The position numbers were made by a program, and so were the translations under genes. Shown here piece by piece: positions 44,901-53,534 of a stretch of DNA of 64,000 nucleotides. The notes below the pieces were generated by a model that saw only the letters and a list, made by a program, of their open reading frames with translations, ran no database searches and was not told where the DNA came from. Origin of the DNA: Ostrinia nubilalis (Eukaryota > Arthropoda > Insecta > Lepidoptera > Crambidae); the NCBI RefSeq assembly GCF_963855985.1, contig NC_087095.1, positions 2,304,001 to 2,368,000 of the forward strand, given 5' to 3'. Position 1 is the first letter of the stretch. The number at the start of each line of letters is the position of its first letter.

Positions 44901-45952
44901 ATTCGCGTCGCGGAAGGTGCGGTTTATTTGATGTTGAGTGTAGTTAGGAAGCTGGTAAAAACGCTTGTTTGTCGCTTTTAAGACGCTCTACTTGACTAAG
45001 TACCTGCGGGCGGCGCAAGAGGCACGGTTACGTAAACATGACGTCTGTCTAAGATTTTGGTGATTTTCTTAGAAACCCTTATACTTTAGTTCACTTTGGT
45101 GATTGTTTTGAAAACAGAAGGAACGGCGCTACATTAATTTGTATGATTCATAGTTGTGGAATGTTTTTTGAGCGAGATATGGCCCCTAAAGTAAAAATTG
45201 TCACAACTCTCCTAGGTCTCCCCTACCTTAGACACTGACTGAGTTAAGTTAGACTTATAATCAACGATTAGAGTCACTTTTTTAATTAAATTTTAAAGCA
45301 AAGTAAAATTATAACCCACTTACCTTCCACCTTCTAGGAATATGCCATTGGAAATACTCGTCAGACCATCATTGAGCCTGACTCCTTTCTTTCCCTTTAA
45401 TTTCAATACAACGTGTTCGATCAACATGAACATAAAGAAATATGGCCATGACTGAAAAAAATAAAGACCATATTACATTATAAAATCTTTACCCACAGAT
45501 TAAGAAATTTTTGATTAATTTTATTCAAGAAAAATAAAAACTACCAAAGATACAAAACATGACATTGGATGACAAATAAATATCGTTTGCACGAGATTAA
45601 AATAAAACAAAAGAAAATCTAAGAAAAATAAAATGAAAATAATTATTACTAGTGGCCAATGCTTCTTTCTACTTTAGAAGAAGTTCTTTACGCATTCCAT
45701 ACTTTTTTAATTTAATTTAACAAACAAGTTTTTATGCCAACATTTGCTAAAGAGGTTTGTACTCAAAAAAAGAAAAAGTTTATGCTTCGAACATAAAAAC
45801 TACAATACCTGAACGTAAAAGTTGGGCACCTCCTCTTCGTCTTCATACAAATGGTCCTTGGGGTTTATTATGTAGAACATTCGACCTAAGCCCTTCATAA
45901 ACTCCCGGGAATTATCAACAGTCCCGTTGCCATGGTAACTGTTTATATCCAT
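29656..45952 (-). CDS. AGMO: Alkylglycerol monooxygenase, 9 coding exons, 451 aa
   Basis: Coding segments: 45809-45952, 45324-45451, 38951-39102, 38125-38228, 35993-36155, 33424-33575, 32966-33097, 31954-32073 and 29656-29916. All introns are GT-AG, phases match, and the joined frame is open for 451 codons (the vertebrate enzyme is about 445). Fatty acid hydroxylase histidine boxes: HRACH (137-141, followed by E142), HQVHH (150-154) and HRIHH (226-230). Hydrophobic segments lie near 50-64, 115-135, 177-193, 343-363, 371-390, 400-412 and 423-438. The C-terminus KKGE is a KKxx ER-retrieval signal. By family this is an ER-membrane, tetrahydrobiopterin-dependent enzyme that hydroxylates the ether-linked carbon of alkylglycerols, giving an aldehyde and a glycerol derivative. 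The start ATG follows AACA, a good initiation context. No 5' UTR intron or promoter could be fixed. Structure is seen directly; activity is inferred from homology. Confidence 0.93.
30945..31271. mobile_element. MITE split by an RTE insertion (AGMO intron 8)
   Basis: Left end AATGCCCGTTTTCACCATCA... and right end (inverted) AATGCGCGTTTTCACCATCA... each continue to AATTTTTAAGTGACCCC. Between them sits RTE LINE sequence. Without the insert the MITE would be about 125 bp. Confidence 0.8.
30988..31183 (-). mobile_element. RTE LINE 3' fragment nested in a MITE
   Basis: Minus-strand frame reads RSVGRPPTRWTDDLVKVAG, then SWKSLA and FVQQWTSFG plus stop, followed by the GAACGAA tail. TGACCCC occurs on both sides (30981-30987 and 31184-31190), a 7-bp target duplication from the retroposition. 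Confidence 0.8.
31648..31845. mobile_element. Long-hairpin MITE in AGMO intron 8
   Basis: Arms of about 85 bases (GGTCTGTGAGCACGTAGAA at left, its inverted copy at right) run through TTTGTCCAATGACCCCAAGC and CGCTCGCGCGTAATTAT, nearly meeting in the middle. About 198 bp in all. Mirror-image open frames on the two strands (MTPSYSS..., MTPSYPS...) are by-products of the palindrome, not genes. Confidence 0.85.
31954..32073 (-). CDS. AGMO: AGMO coding exon 8 (residues 326-365)
   Basis: Acceptor GTTATTCCAG; encodes PAIYTRVKYDVILPSW, then a membrane segment YLVIHYVLVLFGFHQLFLMH. Exactly 40 codons, phase 0. Donor ACG|GTTAGT. Confidence 0.9.
32966..33097 (-). CDS. AGMO: AGMO coding exon 7 (residues 282-325)
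   Basis: Acceptor TTATTTGCAG; encodes TFYTKYVVTRFQEYNN, then a basic cytosolic loop with FSRPSWKPENSVRFKDMPED. Exactly 44 codons, phase 0 at both ends. Donor GAC|GTGAGT. Confidence 0.9.
33214..33315. mobile_element. Tourist-like MITE, copy 3 (AGMO intron 6)
   Basis: Starts GGCTGAGTTGCATCACC after TTA and ends in a worn CCAGGG before TTA. About 102 bp, shortened inside. It makes up nearly a third of the 326-base intron 6. Confidence 0.75.
33424..33575 (-). CDS. AGMO: AGMO coding exon 6 (residues 231-281)
   Basis: Acceptor CTGTTATCAG; encodes SNPFCIDVNYGGVLIIWDKL, then FGTF and VYGLIYNQPSFNPLHLQ. The CIDxNYGGVLIIWD block is a hallmark of AGMO downstream of the third box. The donor CAG|GTTGGT is weaker than the others. 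Confidence 0.95.
34228..34745 (+). mobile_element. 518-bp TA-flanked MITE, copy 1 (AGMO intron 5)
   Basis: Inverted ends begin CACTCGACATCAAATAAATC; TA on both sides. The sequence is nearly the same as the copy at 44423-44940 and has identical length and orientation. No open frame of note. Ends and TA fit the Tc1/mariner group. Confidence 0.85.
35993..36155 (-). CDS. AGMO: AGMO coding exon 5, third histidine box
   Basis: Acceptor TTTATTCCAG; encodes LCYLPLALAIPPAQFIM (membrane segment), YMFWIHTEAIKTLGPLEY, then NTPSHHRIHHG. HRIHH (226-230) is the third box. Donor ATG|GTAAGT, phase 1. Confidence 0.95.
36280..36313. repeat. Short hairpin in AGMO intron 4
   Basis: ATCAATAGAAC (36280-36290) is exactly inverted at 36303-36313 around 12 bases. 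Weak outer pairing (TGAAAAA with TTTTTCA) may extend it. Lies about 125 bases upstream of exon 5 on the minus strand. Confidence 0.5.
36916..37033. mobile_element. Tourist-like MITE, copy 4 (AGMO intron 4)
   Basis: 118 bp, ends GGCTGGGTTGCACCA and GGTGCAACTCAGCC, flanked by ATA and TTA (target duplication slightly worn). Confidence 0.8.
37624..38055 (-). mobile_element. RTE LINE 3' fragment (AGMO intron 4)
   Basis: On the minus strand the ORF2 C-terminus includes RRTDGRWGRKVLEWRPRAG, RRSVGRPPTKWTDDLEKVAG and SSWKSLAEALVQLWTSFG plus stop, followed by (GAAC)n on that strand. Upstream, more diverged RT sequence continues to about 38055. It lies in the sense orientation within AGMO. Confidence 0.8.
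38125..38228 (-). CDS. AGMO: AGMO coding exon 4, second histidine box
   Basis: Acceptor ACGTTTCAG; encodes E142 onward: IHILWAQHQVHHTSEDFN, then GIRQSALQGWCGF. HQVHH is the second box; the xHHTSEDFN surroundings are diagnostic of AGMO within the superfamily. Donor TTC|GTAAGT, phase 0. A LINE fragment ends roughly 70 bases downstream in intron 4. Confidence 0.95.
38306..38439. mobile_element. MITE (CGCCCGTATTCACAAAC family), copy A
   Basis: Ends CGCTCGTATTCACAAACG and TTTGTGAATACGGGCG, flanked by TAA and TTA. The interior includes GTGAAGCAGCAAATCGATCG. Lies in AGMO intron 3. Copies B and C are at 51815 and 59664. Confidence 0.8.
38951..39102 (-). CDS. AGMO: AGMO coding exon 3, first histidine box
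   Basis: Acceptor TTCCGCAG; encodes YLYTWIYTNWRLINLPWD, then LGVDFCYYWMHRACH ending at H141. HRACH is the first metal-binding box of the hydroxylase. Intron 2 before it is 6221 bases, the longest of the gene. Confidence 0.95.
39235..39318 (+). mobile_element. CR1/jockey-type LINE tail fragment
   Basis: CATCCTAGACTGCATTTCAC through GTTATGCATAAAAAAG; only the last codons and 3' UTR of the 17407 family. In AGMO intron 2, antisense to the gene. Confidence 0.6.
39319..41219. other. AGMO intron 2, unassigned part
   Basis: AT-rich intron sequence with no recognised element. The stretch from about 40018 (AAGAGCGTTGTCACATTTTT) to 40260 has the look of a transposon end, but I found no matching second end. 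Confidence 0.4.
41220..41848 (+). mobile_element. Relative of the 743-bp TA element, diverged
   Basis: Left end TACAGGGTGGAAACTATAAG; right end ATCACTTATCGATTATTTTC is worn. Internal blocks TATACAAGATATCGAAAAAC and CATACTAAATGTATGCC match the 7454 element. The THAP segment is absent. Confidence 0.65.
41875..41994. mobile_element. Tourist-like MITE, copy 5 (AGMO intron 2)
   Basis: GGCTGAGATGCACCACC and GGTGCAACACGGCC ends, with TAA on both sides. It starts just after the previous element. Confidence 0.8.
42000..43247. other. AGMO intron 2, unassigned part
   Basis: AT-rich; no repeat family or exon recognised. The open frame at 42157-42363 on the opposite strand has no domain features. Confidence 0.4.
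43252..44188 (+). mobile_element. Non-autonomous piggyBac-like element, 937 bp
   Basis: Ends CCCTAGAGC...GCTCGCG and CTCTAGGG with exact TTAA on both sides (43248-43251 and 44189-44192). Inverted subterminal blocks share ATGAGCATTTTGCCGCCC. Near 43785-43835 a cysteine-rich reading (CQGCNSCANLLCNAH) recalls the C-terminal cysteine-rich domain of piggyBac transposases, but stops interrupt it. Sits in AGMO intron 2. Confidence 0.8.
44356..45223. mobile_element. Inverted-end element hosting another MITE
   Basis: GGAGAGACCTAGGAGAGTTG (24 bases matched) at 44356 is inverted at 45200-45223. TA lies outside both ends. Without the inner 518-bp insertion the outer element would be about 350 bp. In AGMO intron 2, close to exon 2. 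Confidence 0.8.
44423..44940 (+). mobile_element. 518-bp TA-flanked MITE, copy 2, nested
   Basis: Ends CACTCAACATCAAATAAATC and GTTTATTTGATGTTGAGTG with TA on both sides, inside the element at 44356-45223. Same length as the intron-5 copy; scattered single-base differences separate the two. Confidence 0.85.
45324..45451 (-). CDS. AGMO: AGMO coding exon 2 (residues 49-91)
   Basis: Acceptor TTTTTTCAG, then SWPYFFMFMLIEHVVLKLKG, the first membrane segment, followed by RLNDGLTSISNGIF, a conserved AGMO block. Donor AG|GTAAGT splits the codon for R91. Intron 1 is 357 bases. Confidence 0.9.
45809..45952 (-). CDS. AGMO: AGMO coding exon 1 (residues 1-48)
   Basis: Opens MDINSYHGNGTVDNSREF and ends in an acidic EDEEEVPNFYVQ stretch. 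The 144 bases end in phase 0 at CAG|GTATTG. The N-terminus is polar, with no cleavable signal peptide; the first membrane segment starts in exon 2. Confidence 0.85.
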
Positions 45953-46439
45953 TGTTATTTGCACGAGTATCCCGTATAATAATAGCTTGAAATTGTTTTA
46001 TTAAAACACTTGTTTCACTCAAACATTTATGAACATTGATCTCATTTACACTCAGACACACAATATTTAAATAAAAATTTAGAAAAAGCATTTATTTTAC
46101 TTAAAAATTATCATTTTTGACACAAACTAGTTAACTCAACCAATGTAACTGCCAATTTAATCTTTTCAGTACTTAGTAGTACATGTAATAATAATATTAT
46201 GTGTAAGTAGGTACCTACATTTCAAGATAAAATTGTATGTTAATTTGAACTGTTAAAAAACCTATCGCTTATTTTTATACCATTTTATATGAGATAATTG
46301 GAGCATTAGATTAAATTAATGACTTTAATTGGTCATCTCGTTATTTTATCATCAAGTTTTTTTCCCACGCATGCATGTTGTGAAATAAATTTATTCAGGT
46401 ACCTATTACGATACATTGCGTAAGGTGAACAAAATAGAA
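45953..46439. other. Upstream of AGMO; promoter not resolved
   Basis: Should hold the AGMO 5' UTR and core promoter on the minus strand. It is AT-rich; I see no convincing TATA box, initiator or splice acceptor to anchor a start site. Confidence 0.4.
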
Positions 46440-46695
46440 AGAAAGAAAGATACATTTATTATAATGGACATCACACAAATACAGGCAATTACATAGACAT
46501 GACAGTGGCACATAATAATGGAAGAAGAAAAAATAAAAACAAGAGTAAACTGAGCAGTGCCACCTATTCACCAACAAGATGCCCACTGCAACGGGACCCC
46601 ACTCAGCATATGCCGTGGCCCACGGTGACGAAGGCCACGGCGCTGGTTTTCAGTGTGCCCCTGTCATGTGAGGGTCACGGACCATTGGTAAAATA
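46440..46695 (-). mobile_element. Retroposon 3' end (GAAAGAAAGA-flanked)
   Basis: A GAAAGAAAGAAAGA tract, then TACATTTATTATAATGGACA and a GC-rich end with GGTTTTCAGTGTGCCCCTGT. Its plan resembles the repeat at 48661-48960 (TTTTCAGCAAGGACC), so both are probably tails of one LINE family read in reverse. Confidence 0.45.
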
Positions 46696-47019
46696 AATAA
46701 AATAGTAAGCTGTATAAAATTGTCTAGATAAACATACATAAATAGTAATATTAGTGCACAGATAAATACAAAAGGCGGGAAATCGGTAAGGATGATAAGA
46801 CTACGTTTATTAAGAATACTAATGAAAAGAATACTAATAAAAAGATAAAACTGTTTGTATAGGTGTGTGTGTAGTAAAATCATACTAAAATACCCAAGAA
46901 TTTTTATGTTTTCTTAGAGGTGGTAAAAGGAAAGTACTGAATTTTTTCCTTTTTCAAGATTAGCGACTTGCTTAGGCCATAAAATTCAAACCCATCTGGA
47001 ATATTAAGTATTTATTATA

Positions 47020-47222
47020 TGTGCTGATAATCTATATAAATAAAAATGAATTGATGTTCGTTAGTCTGATTAAAACTCGATAACGGCTGGGCCGATTGAG
47101 CTGATATTGGTTTTAAAATGTTTTTCGTAGTCCAGGGTAGGTCTAAACGGTGAGCAAATATTGTTTTTCTGTGACAGACAAAATTCCACGCGGGTGAAGC
47201 CGCGGGCGGAAAGCTAGTGGAC
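47020..47222 (+). mobile_element. Retroposon (GCGGAAAGCTAG family)
   Basis: AATCTATATAAATAAAAATG start, then AACGGCTGGGCCGATTGAGC, and the end CACGCGGGTGAAGCCGCGGG...AAAGCTAGTGG. Same terminal block as 13837 and 48270. Confidence 0.65.
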
Positions 47223-47698
47223 AATAATTTTAAAGGAAAACTAGCCTGCTAAGTGGCGCCGCCCTAGTGGATAACACACAAACCTACCCCTTTTGTAGCG
47301 CAGCGAAATACAGTTTTGATAAATAGTTCCTTTTTTAGTCGCATCTACGTCGAGATGTTTAAATTTATATTCTTGGCTTAGAATTAAATATTGAGCGTTG
47401 TTTCAGAATACAGACCAATCAAATATTATTATGTAAATTGCTATTTGAAAGTTAGATTAAACAATTATTTCTTACGATTGCGCAAGGAAGCCTATTCTAC
47501 AAATTAACAGTTTCGCATATTTTGGCGCCATATCGTAATATTGAGTAATTTATTTAATGAAATATTTCTCTCCATTGGGGGTAATTAGTGTCAATCGAAA
47601 ACCCTCTCAGACCGCTCGCCGCAATGCGGTTTCAATTTAGACTAATCGAGTATGCATGCAGTAGGTTAGGTTTCACTTGATTTTTATTAAATCATCAT

Positions 47699-47790
47699 CA
47701 TCATCTCAGCCGTAGGACGTCCACTGCTGAACATAGGCCTCCCTCAATGCTTTCCATGTTGCCCGGTTAAGCTGCGTCCTGTAGTTTTTA
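47699..47790 (-). mobile_element. RTE-like LINE tail, short
   Basis: CATCATCATC tail, then CAGCCGTAGGACGTCCACTG and AACATAGGCCTCCCTCAATG. It matches the C-terminal end plus a GAT-type tail of RTE relatives; about 90 bases remain. Confidence 0.6.
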
Positions 47791-47865
47791 TTAAAACAAT
47801 GACATTTTAATTGCTTTTATTTCCTGCTTGGTGGAAAGTCTGGCAACTAAGTACCTTTTTCCTAA

Positions 47866-48051
47866 GGCTGGTTTTAGTGTCACGCGGACTGTCAGTGCGG
47901 ATCGCTCCGCACAGCCGATCTGTATGAACTGCTAGGGAGCGGAGCGGTTCCTCCGGACCGCATTACTCTAAAACGCTCCCTAGAAGTTCATTCAGATTGG
48001 CCGTGCGGAGCGGGTCCCCACCGGACGGTCCGCGTGACACTAAAACCAGCC
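47866..48051. mobile_element. Tourist-like MITE (GGCTGGTTTTAG family), 186 bp
   Basis: Ends GGCTGGTTTTAGTGTCACGC and its inverted copy, preceded by TAA and followed by TAT. GC-rich interior (GGAGCGGAGCGG) that folds back on itself. No coding frame. Confidence 0.8.
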
Positions 48052-48125
48052 TATGATGCGGATCTGGTCTCTCTAATCTGTGTCATGCATGTGTATTTTC
48101 TTTAATTTATTATTTTCATTCATCA

Positions 48126-48262
48126 ATGAAAAAAGTGAGTTCAAGGCGAGAGTGAATAGGTAAGTAGGTACTTACAGAGCAGAAATGCAGCATCCTAGAC
48201 TGCATCTTACTTAACACGAGGTGCGATCCCGGTCAAATACCTGTCTTGTTATGCATAAAAAA
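48126..48262 (+). mobile_element. CR1/jockey-type LINE tail fragment
   Basis: CAAGGCGAGAGTGAATAGG, CATCCTAGACTGCATCTTAC and the GTTATGCATAAAAAAC tail. Same family and orientation as 17407. Confidence 0.65.
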
Positions 48263-48269
48263 CTATCTA

Positions 48270-48475
48270 TACTAATATTATAAACAGGTAAAGTTTGTGT
48301 GTTTGTATATTGTTAAATTGTAAGGGTTAATCTCGGGATCTACTAAACCGATTTTAAAAAATCTTTAACCAATAGAACCTGTTTAAAATTATTGCTGAGT
48401 GTTATAGGTTATAATATAATATAAAAAACCGAAAAATTACACGCGGGCGAAGCCGCGGGCGGAAAGCTATTAAAT
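48270..48475 (+). mobile_element. Retroposon (GCGGAAAGCTAG family)
   Basis: CTATACTAATATTATAAACA start, CTACTAAACCGATTTTAAAA inside, and CGGGCGAAGCCGCGGGCGG end. It begins within ten bases of the LINE tail before it. Confidence 0.65.
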
Positions 48476-48660
48476 AATAAATAATAGACAGTGAGCTTAC
48501 TGACTGTTCATTCTATTATGTTCTAATGCAACGATCTAATTAGGGCAATTAATTCTACGTCCATAGGACAAACACTAATGCTTGGTCTATACGGTATAAT
48601 ATCACTATCATTAGTATATGACATAGTTCTGTTGTTGTTAGTTATTTATTACTTCATAAG

Positions 48661-48960
48661 AATAGAATAGAATAGAATAGAATATTATTTATTTGGCACA
48701 ATACACAATACATGATATAGGCACAATACAAGATTAAAACATAGAAAAAACAAAAAAGAAAAATAAAATAGATTATAAGTGCCCTGTGCCAAAAAGGTCC
48801 CTGACTCAGCATTAGTCGTGACAAAGATGCCACGACACTGATTTTCAGCAAGGACCTTTGGGGCACTGGGGTCGCCGTAAAAATAAAAAAAATAAAAGAA
48901 CAAAGAAACACACAGATTATACCTAACATAAATACAAACAATAAAATCATAAAACATAAT
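48661..48960 (-). mobile_element. Retroposon 3' end with AATAG microsatellite
   Basis: (AATAG)n at 48661-48682, then TTATTTATTTGGCACAATAC and CACTGATTTTCAGCAAGGAC. The minus-strand open frames here (98 and 117 codons) are hydrophobic by AT composition and show no domain, so I do not call them genes. Confidence 0.5.
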
Positions 48961-49477
48961 ATTTGTAATGTAACTTGGTTGGCGATTGTAACGGGTTGAA
49001 AAAGTACTGTTTTTGCGCCAAACGGCGTAAACGCTCATAATATAGGCAATTTCGTCGTCTAAATAGTTAGTTGAGAAAATATTTCAATTAGTATAGTATT
49101 TAAGAATTATATCAAGATAAGTCTACACAGGTTTTCAAATTTCCACTTTAGCGTCAGTTTACAAGCTGAATTTTTTATAAAAAATACTGTGAAAACGATT
49201 TAACAAACATTTATATCCTATAGTATAGGTCCATCCATATAGTCTCTCTCACGTAATACGACCCGCACGACACCTCAAGGTTATCCACACTACGCATACC
49301 ATGCAAAATACTTTCGAAAAAATATTCGTATTTTATTAGCAATATAATAAAAAAAAAAATAACTACCTTGTCTTGAAATATATAGTAAAATCTAAGTCTA
49401 TTGATTATATTTTAATTAAACACGATGTAAAAATATTTTTCATCTAATGTACGCAATGTGTGAAACGGAATAGATTT

Positions 49478-49732
49478 CATCATCATCATCAACAGCCCTT
49501 TACAGTCCACTGCTGGACTATGAGCCTCCTCCACTATAGTGGAGGGTTTTGCCATAATCTCCACGCTTGGCAGGCGGGTTGGAGATCGCAGCTTAAAAGA
49601 TTGATGTTTTTCAAAAAGCGCTGCTGCCCATTCTCTGTTTGATGTGTAGTCCCTAAGTCGCCTCTTACGACACCCGCGGGAGAGTAGGGGTTGGTGACAA
49701 ATGTATTCTACTCTGCCGTCACCACACGGCTT
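49478..49732 (-). mobile_element. Retroposon with CATCATCATC tail
   Basis: CATCATCATCATCAACAGCC, CACTGCTGGACTATGAGCCT, GTGGAGGGTTTTGCCATAAT and CTTACGACACCCGCGGGAGA are typical of a widespread lepidopteran retroposon. The 129-codon minus-strand frame at 49412-49801 is a by-product of it. Class uncertain. Confidence 0.55.
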
Positions 49733-51814
49733 ATAGATAGAGAATAGATTTAGTGCTGAGGTATTTCTTGTATAATAAAATCGATTATTTTCGCGGTTCA
49801 TTAATCGATTGCAGTGAATACTTAGTTATTAAAAACATCACAAAAATCAACCATATTTTTCGATTATTGACTTTAATAAACTCATTAAAAATAAATTAGT
49901 AGTTTTTAATTTAAAGAAACAGAACCAGCACTTTTTAGGAATCGTTTTTTGAACACAAACCATGAAATTTGAATATTATCAATAAAAAATTGTTACAATA
50001 ATATTTGTAATTAAAAAAAACATGTTTTTTGTTAAATAACACCCATACAAAATATTTCTCTAAAAGTAGGTTTTACTAACTCTTCAAAAAAAAATCGATA
50101 GATAAATCGCTATTGTTTAGTTATGTGACATCTCTAAATCTTTCAAACTCGAAACGTCATACGGACCATCCTAGGCGAAAAAAGACTATAGGCAAATAGT
50201 TAGTTGAGAAAATTCTTAGATTTAAGCATTTTTACAATAAGAAGACGACAAGAAGAAGACACACACAATGACAGATCATTACGGACCATTATATCTGTGA
50301 CAAAAAAAAAAACCAACTCGAAAAAAAAAAAAAAAGAAGACAAAGACAACTGTCACTGTCATTTATTGGACACATTTTCGCATTAAAGTTCTGCGTGCAT
50401 GGTGCAAATACATTAAGTCGGCCAGGGATTAATCAATTAAAACATGTGCATGCGCAGCCACGTCTAGAATGACCTGGCAGTGGTTCAATTAATGAGGAAA
50501 AGTGTTGCAATCTGTTCATGGGGGCTAAGACAGGTGCAGAATAGACCTTTGTCCCTCCGCACCTCAAGGGGCCCACGCGGCGCCGGAACGTAGCGTCATC
50601 GCCAATGACACGCGTCGCGTATAACCCAATGGTGAGATACATTTACACTAATATTTAGTTTTTTGCAATGACAAAAGATAAGTCTTATGTAGAGATAAGA
50701 GTTATGTATGAAATGCAAAATAAATAAATAAATAATATGCTTGGACATTTTACACTACGCTTCTAGTCCCAAACTAAGCAAAGCTTGTACTATGCGTACT
50801 AGACAATGGATATAAACATACTTAAATACTTTTTTTTTGTAATACATACATATTATACATAGTACCTAACAGCCAGGGCCAAAACCCAGACAAAAGTAAA
50901 CCCGGACAAATATTGAAAAACATCTGATTACTAATAAACTGAATGACTCTACAAATACGACTATTTAGTTCATCATTCATGTTTTGTTTAAATCTAAATT
51001 TATTAAATAATATTATTTTTTATGAAAACAAATGTTTAACGAAGCTTTAAGCGCCATCTAGAGCAACAGCTAGCAACTTTCATCGTTTGGTTTACGGTTT
51101 GTAGATTCGGTACGAACCTAGAAGTTAAAGATATATGCTCCAGTCAGAGGGCGGTAAATAATATATTTTTACTGACTTGGGATTAAAACTATAGCTTTAT
51201 TTAATAAAAACCATAACATTAATGTTTTACAAAAAGTAATATTGTATTATTTTAACGATCCATGTTGTTTTTTTACTTTTATACTTTGCTTTTTTGTGCG
51301 AAGACTCGTTTAGAAGTATATTTCAGCATAATCAGGTCATCAGTCTCCAATAAATTAAAGAAGAACGACCTTCTCTACTTTATCAGGCCCAAAAGGGAGG
51401 ATTTGGCTTATACTCCCTCGCTTTTTTTGCGACGGGAAATGCTCATAATATTGTGCAATGTGCATAATAATGAGCACGTAATCCACGTAAACTTTTTAGG
51501 TAAAAACTTGCCCCAATGCTGGTGAATTTACTCCATAATAATACATAACTAAAACCCTGCCATATCAGAGTGACATGCACGACAAAGCACGCTCGGCCAG
51601 GCGCGTGGGTCACGCTCAGCGTCCTGTTTCTCACCCCTTAACTACATAATTATAACCTATAGCGTTTCACTTGATATTACATAATAAGCTGTTTATAATA
51701 ATGAAGGGCTTTTATGGGTCAACGCTATCCAGAATTGACTGTAAGAAAAGTTACCGGTACCTACCTAATTAAAGAAGTTGACGCCTAGCGACAATAACTT
51801 CTTTGCCTATCTAA
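49733..51814. other. Intergenic; SINE fragment and a GC-rich patch
   Basis: No gene seen. At 50716-50870 a truncated minus-strand SINE begins with ATAAATAAATAAATAATATG and TTGGACATTTTACACTACGC. At 50430-50640 a GC-rich patch (GGGGCCCACGCGGCGCCGG) has a minus-strand frame without recognised domain; I suspect a retroposon. Confidence 0.4.
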
Positions 51815-51946
51815 CGCCCGTATTTACAAACGTTACTATGAGGTCTCACAGTGCGCGTGAACACACAGAACCAATCACAGAGCTCTATTCGCTGTGCGCT
51901 CGATTTGCTGCTTCACTTAAGCAAGCATCGTTTGTGAATACGGGCG
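51815..51946. mobile_element. MITE (CGCCCGTATTCACAAAC family), copy B
   Basis: Ends CGCCCGTATTTACAAACG and CGTTTGTGAATACGGGCG, flanked by TAA and TTA. Opposite orientation to copy A; 132 bp. Confidence 0.8.
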
Positions 51947-52455
51947 TTAGATAATTTGTTAAGGAACTGAAGTGAGTCTGTTGACAATACTTATTGCATA
52001 ACATTGCAACGATAATTATGACACCAATCTTCCTGCGATATTGTAGCTATTATAGGAAAATTGAATTTGCTAAAAAACTCGCAATTGTAAATTTTACACG
52101 AAAATTTCAGGCAGTTTTTACCAAAACCTTTTAGGTCGCAGATACCGAGTTACAGTATTATAGGTACTATAATATAATAATACAGTTCTCTGTAATCTGA
52201 AATAGGCAAGACGGCAATAATCACTGGTACCGCATGCAATAAAAACCGTACAGTATTACATGCAGGGTTCCGGGAACACCACTTGTGCGTTCCCATAGGC
52301 AATGAATGAATTATTACTGATAGATAAGTGATAGGCGAAAGAATTGCTGTCTATGGTGATAGTTCATTTTCTAAACACGATGTGTTGTAGTGAAACAACC
52401 TGATGTAAAAGTAACAGGGTTTCTGTTTCAAATAATGGTAATCTATTTACATCTG
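51947..52455. other. Intergenic, no gene seen
   Basis: AT-rich; nothing recognised. Confidence 0.4.
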
Positions 52456-52656
52456 TATAGATCGTTTCATATACGAAGACGCGCCCCACCAATTTTTGGT
52501 CAAAAAGCGCGGGGTGCGGAGAGTTTGATCCGAGCAATCCGAGCGTCATTATTGTAGAGTGCGTGTGCGTGAATGGATAATTAAGCGTGTACCGATAACA
52601 CTCAAACATTAGCGGAAGAATGGTGGGGCGCGTCTTCGTGGATGAAACGATCTATA
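52456..52656. mobile_element. MITE (TATAGATCGTTTCAT family), about 200 bp
   Basis: TATAGATCGTTTCAT...GAAGACGCGCCCCACCA at left is inverted at right, with two small differences. The interior is GC-rich (AGCGCGGGGTGCGGAG) and non-coding. Confidence 0.8.
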
Positions 52657-53534
52657 ACACCATAAGAATCCTAAATCTCGTTACAAAAAGCATGTAAAGA
52701 TCTACTATACTAACAATTTTATATAAATGGTAGAGTTAGTTACTATGAAAAGAAACTATTTTTTATTCGAGTAAAGCTAACTTTGATTGCAAGGTCTTTT
52801 GAGTTGATTTTTGTCACAATTTTTTTAAAAGATTGGTTGGATACATAATATTCAAGTATTCAAATGTTAGTAGTAATGGAAATTAATACAGCCTATAATG
52901 TAGAAGCCAAGTTCTCAACTGCCTTGCAAATAGATTTATTATCTACATTATAACTTAAATACAGGTTTATTAGACTCTGCAGTACTTCAAGTTGCATAGG
53001 CGCCATACCACCGTATATTGAGACAGTTTTCCCTCAGGAAAAATAACACGTTTTACTGTCATTTATGATTTATATTAAAAGTTAATAGCTGCAATAAAAT
53101 GTCTGATATTTATTGTTATATGAAAATTTCTAAGGACTGGTTAGTGTTTACATTGCCTTCACATTGTTATTTAAATCATGCAATGTTTTAACGGAATTGG
53201 GAAGAATCACATAAAGAGATTTTCAATTTGTGTGTCCAACCTGTGCATTGCACATAATACATGTGAACTGTGCTCTGAAACCAATAGATCTACTAGGCGT
53301 TAAACTATTTACTTATTAGAAGATCTTACTACAAGATGATATCTGTAAATGCCTTTTTCGTGTTATGCAGATTTCGGGATGCGTCCGGATTTGGATCACG
53401 TGCGTCTAAAACCACGCTTCTGGTTGATCACAGGATTATGATTTCGTATTGTGTGCCTGCAGTTAATCCACGTTCCGTGAGGCCAAGCACTTTTAACAAC
53501 AGAAAAAACAAAAGAAGATCGATGAAGATACTAA
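52657..53534. other. Intergenic, no gene seen
   Basis: No exon-like block. The plus-strand frame at 53336-53650 runs into the next MITE and has no domain features. Confidence 0.4.

Noticed and set aside
45953..46200. AGMO core promoter
   Set aside because: No TATA, initiator or downstream motif stands out from the AT-rich background, so none is annotated.
48654..49038. Two overlapping minus-strand frames of 98 and 117 codons rich in Phe, Leu, Tyr
   Set aside because: Composition reflects AT-rich retroposon tail sequence; no membrane-protein family pattern and no splice context.
49412..49801. 129-codon minus-strand frame, the longest single frame in the window
   Set aside because: Most of it overlaps a retroposon with a CATCATCATC tail and the peptide shows no domain.
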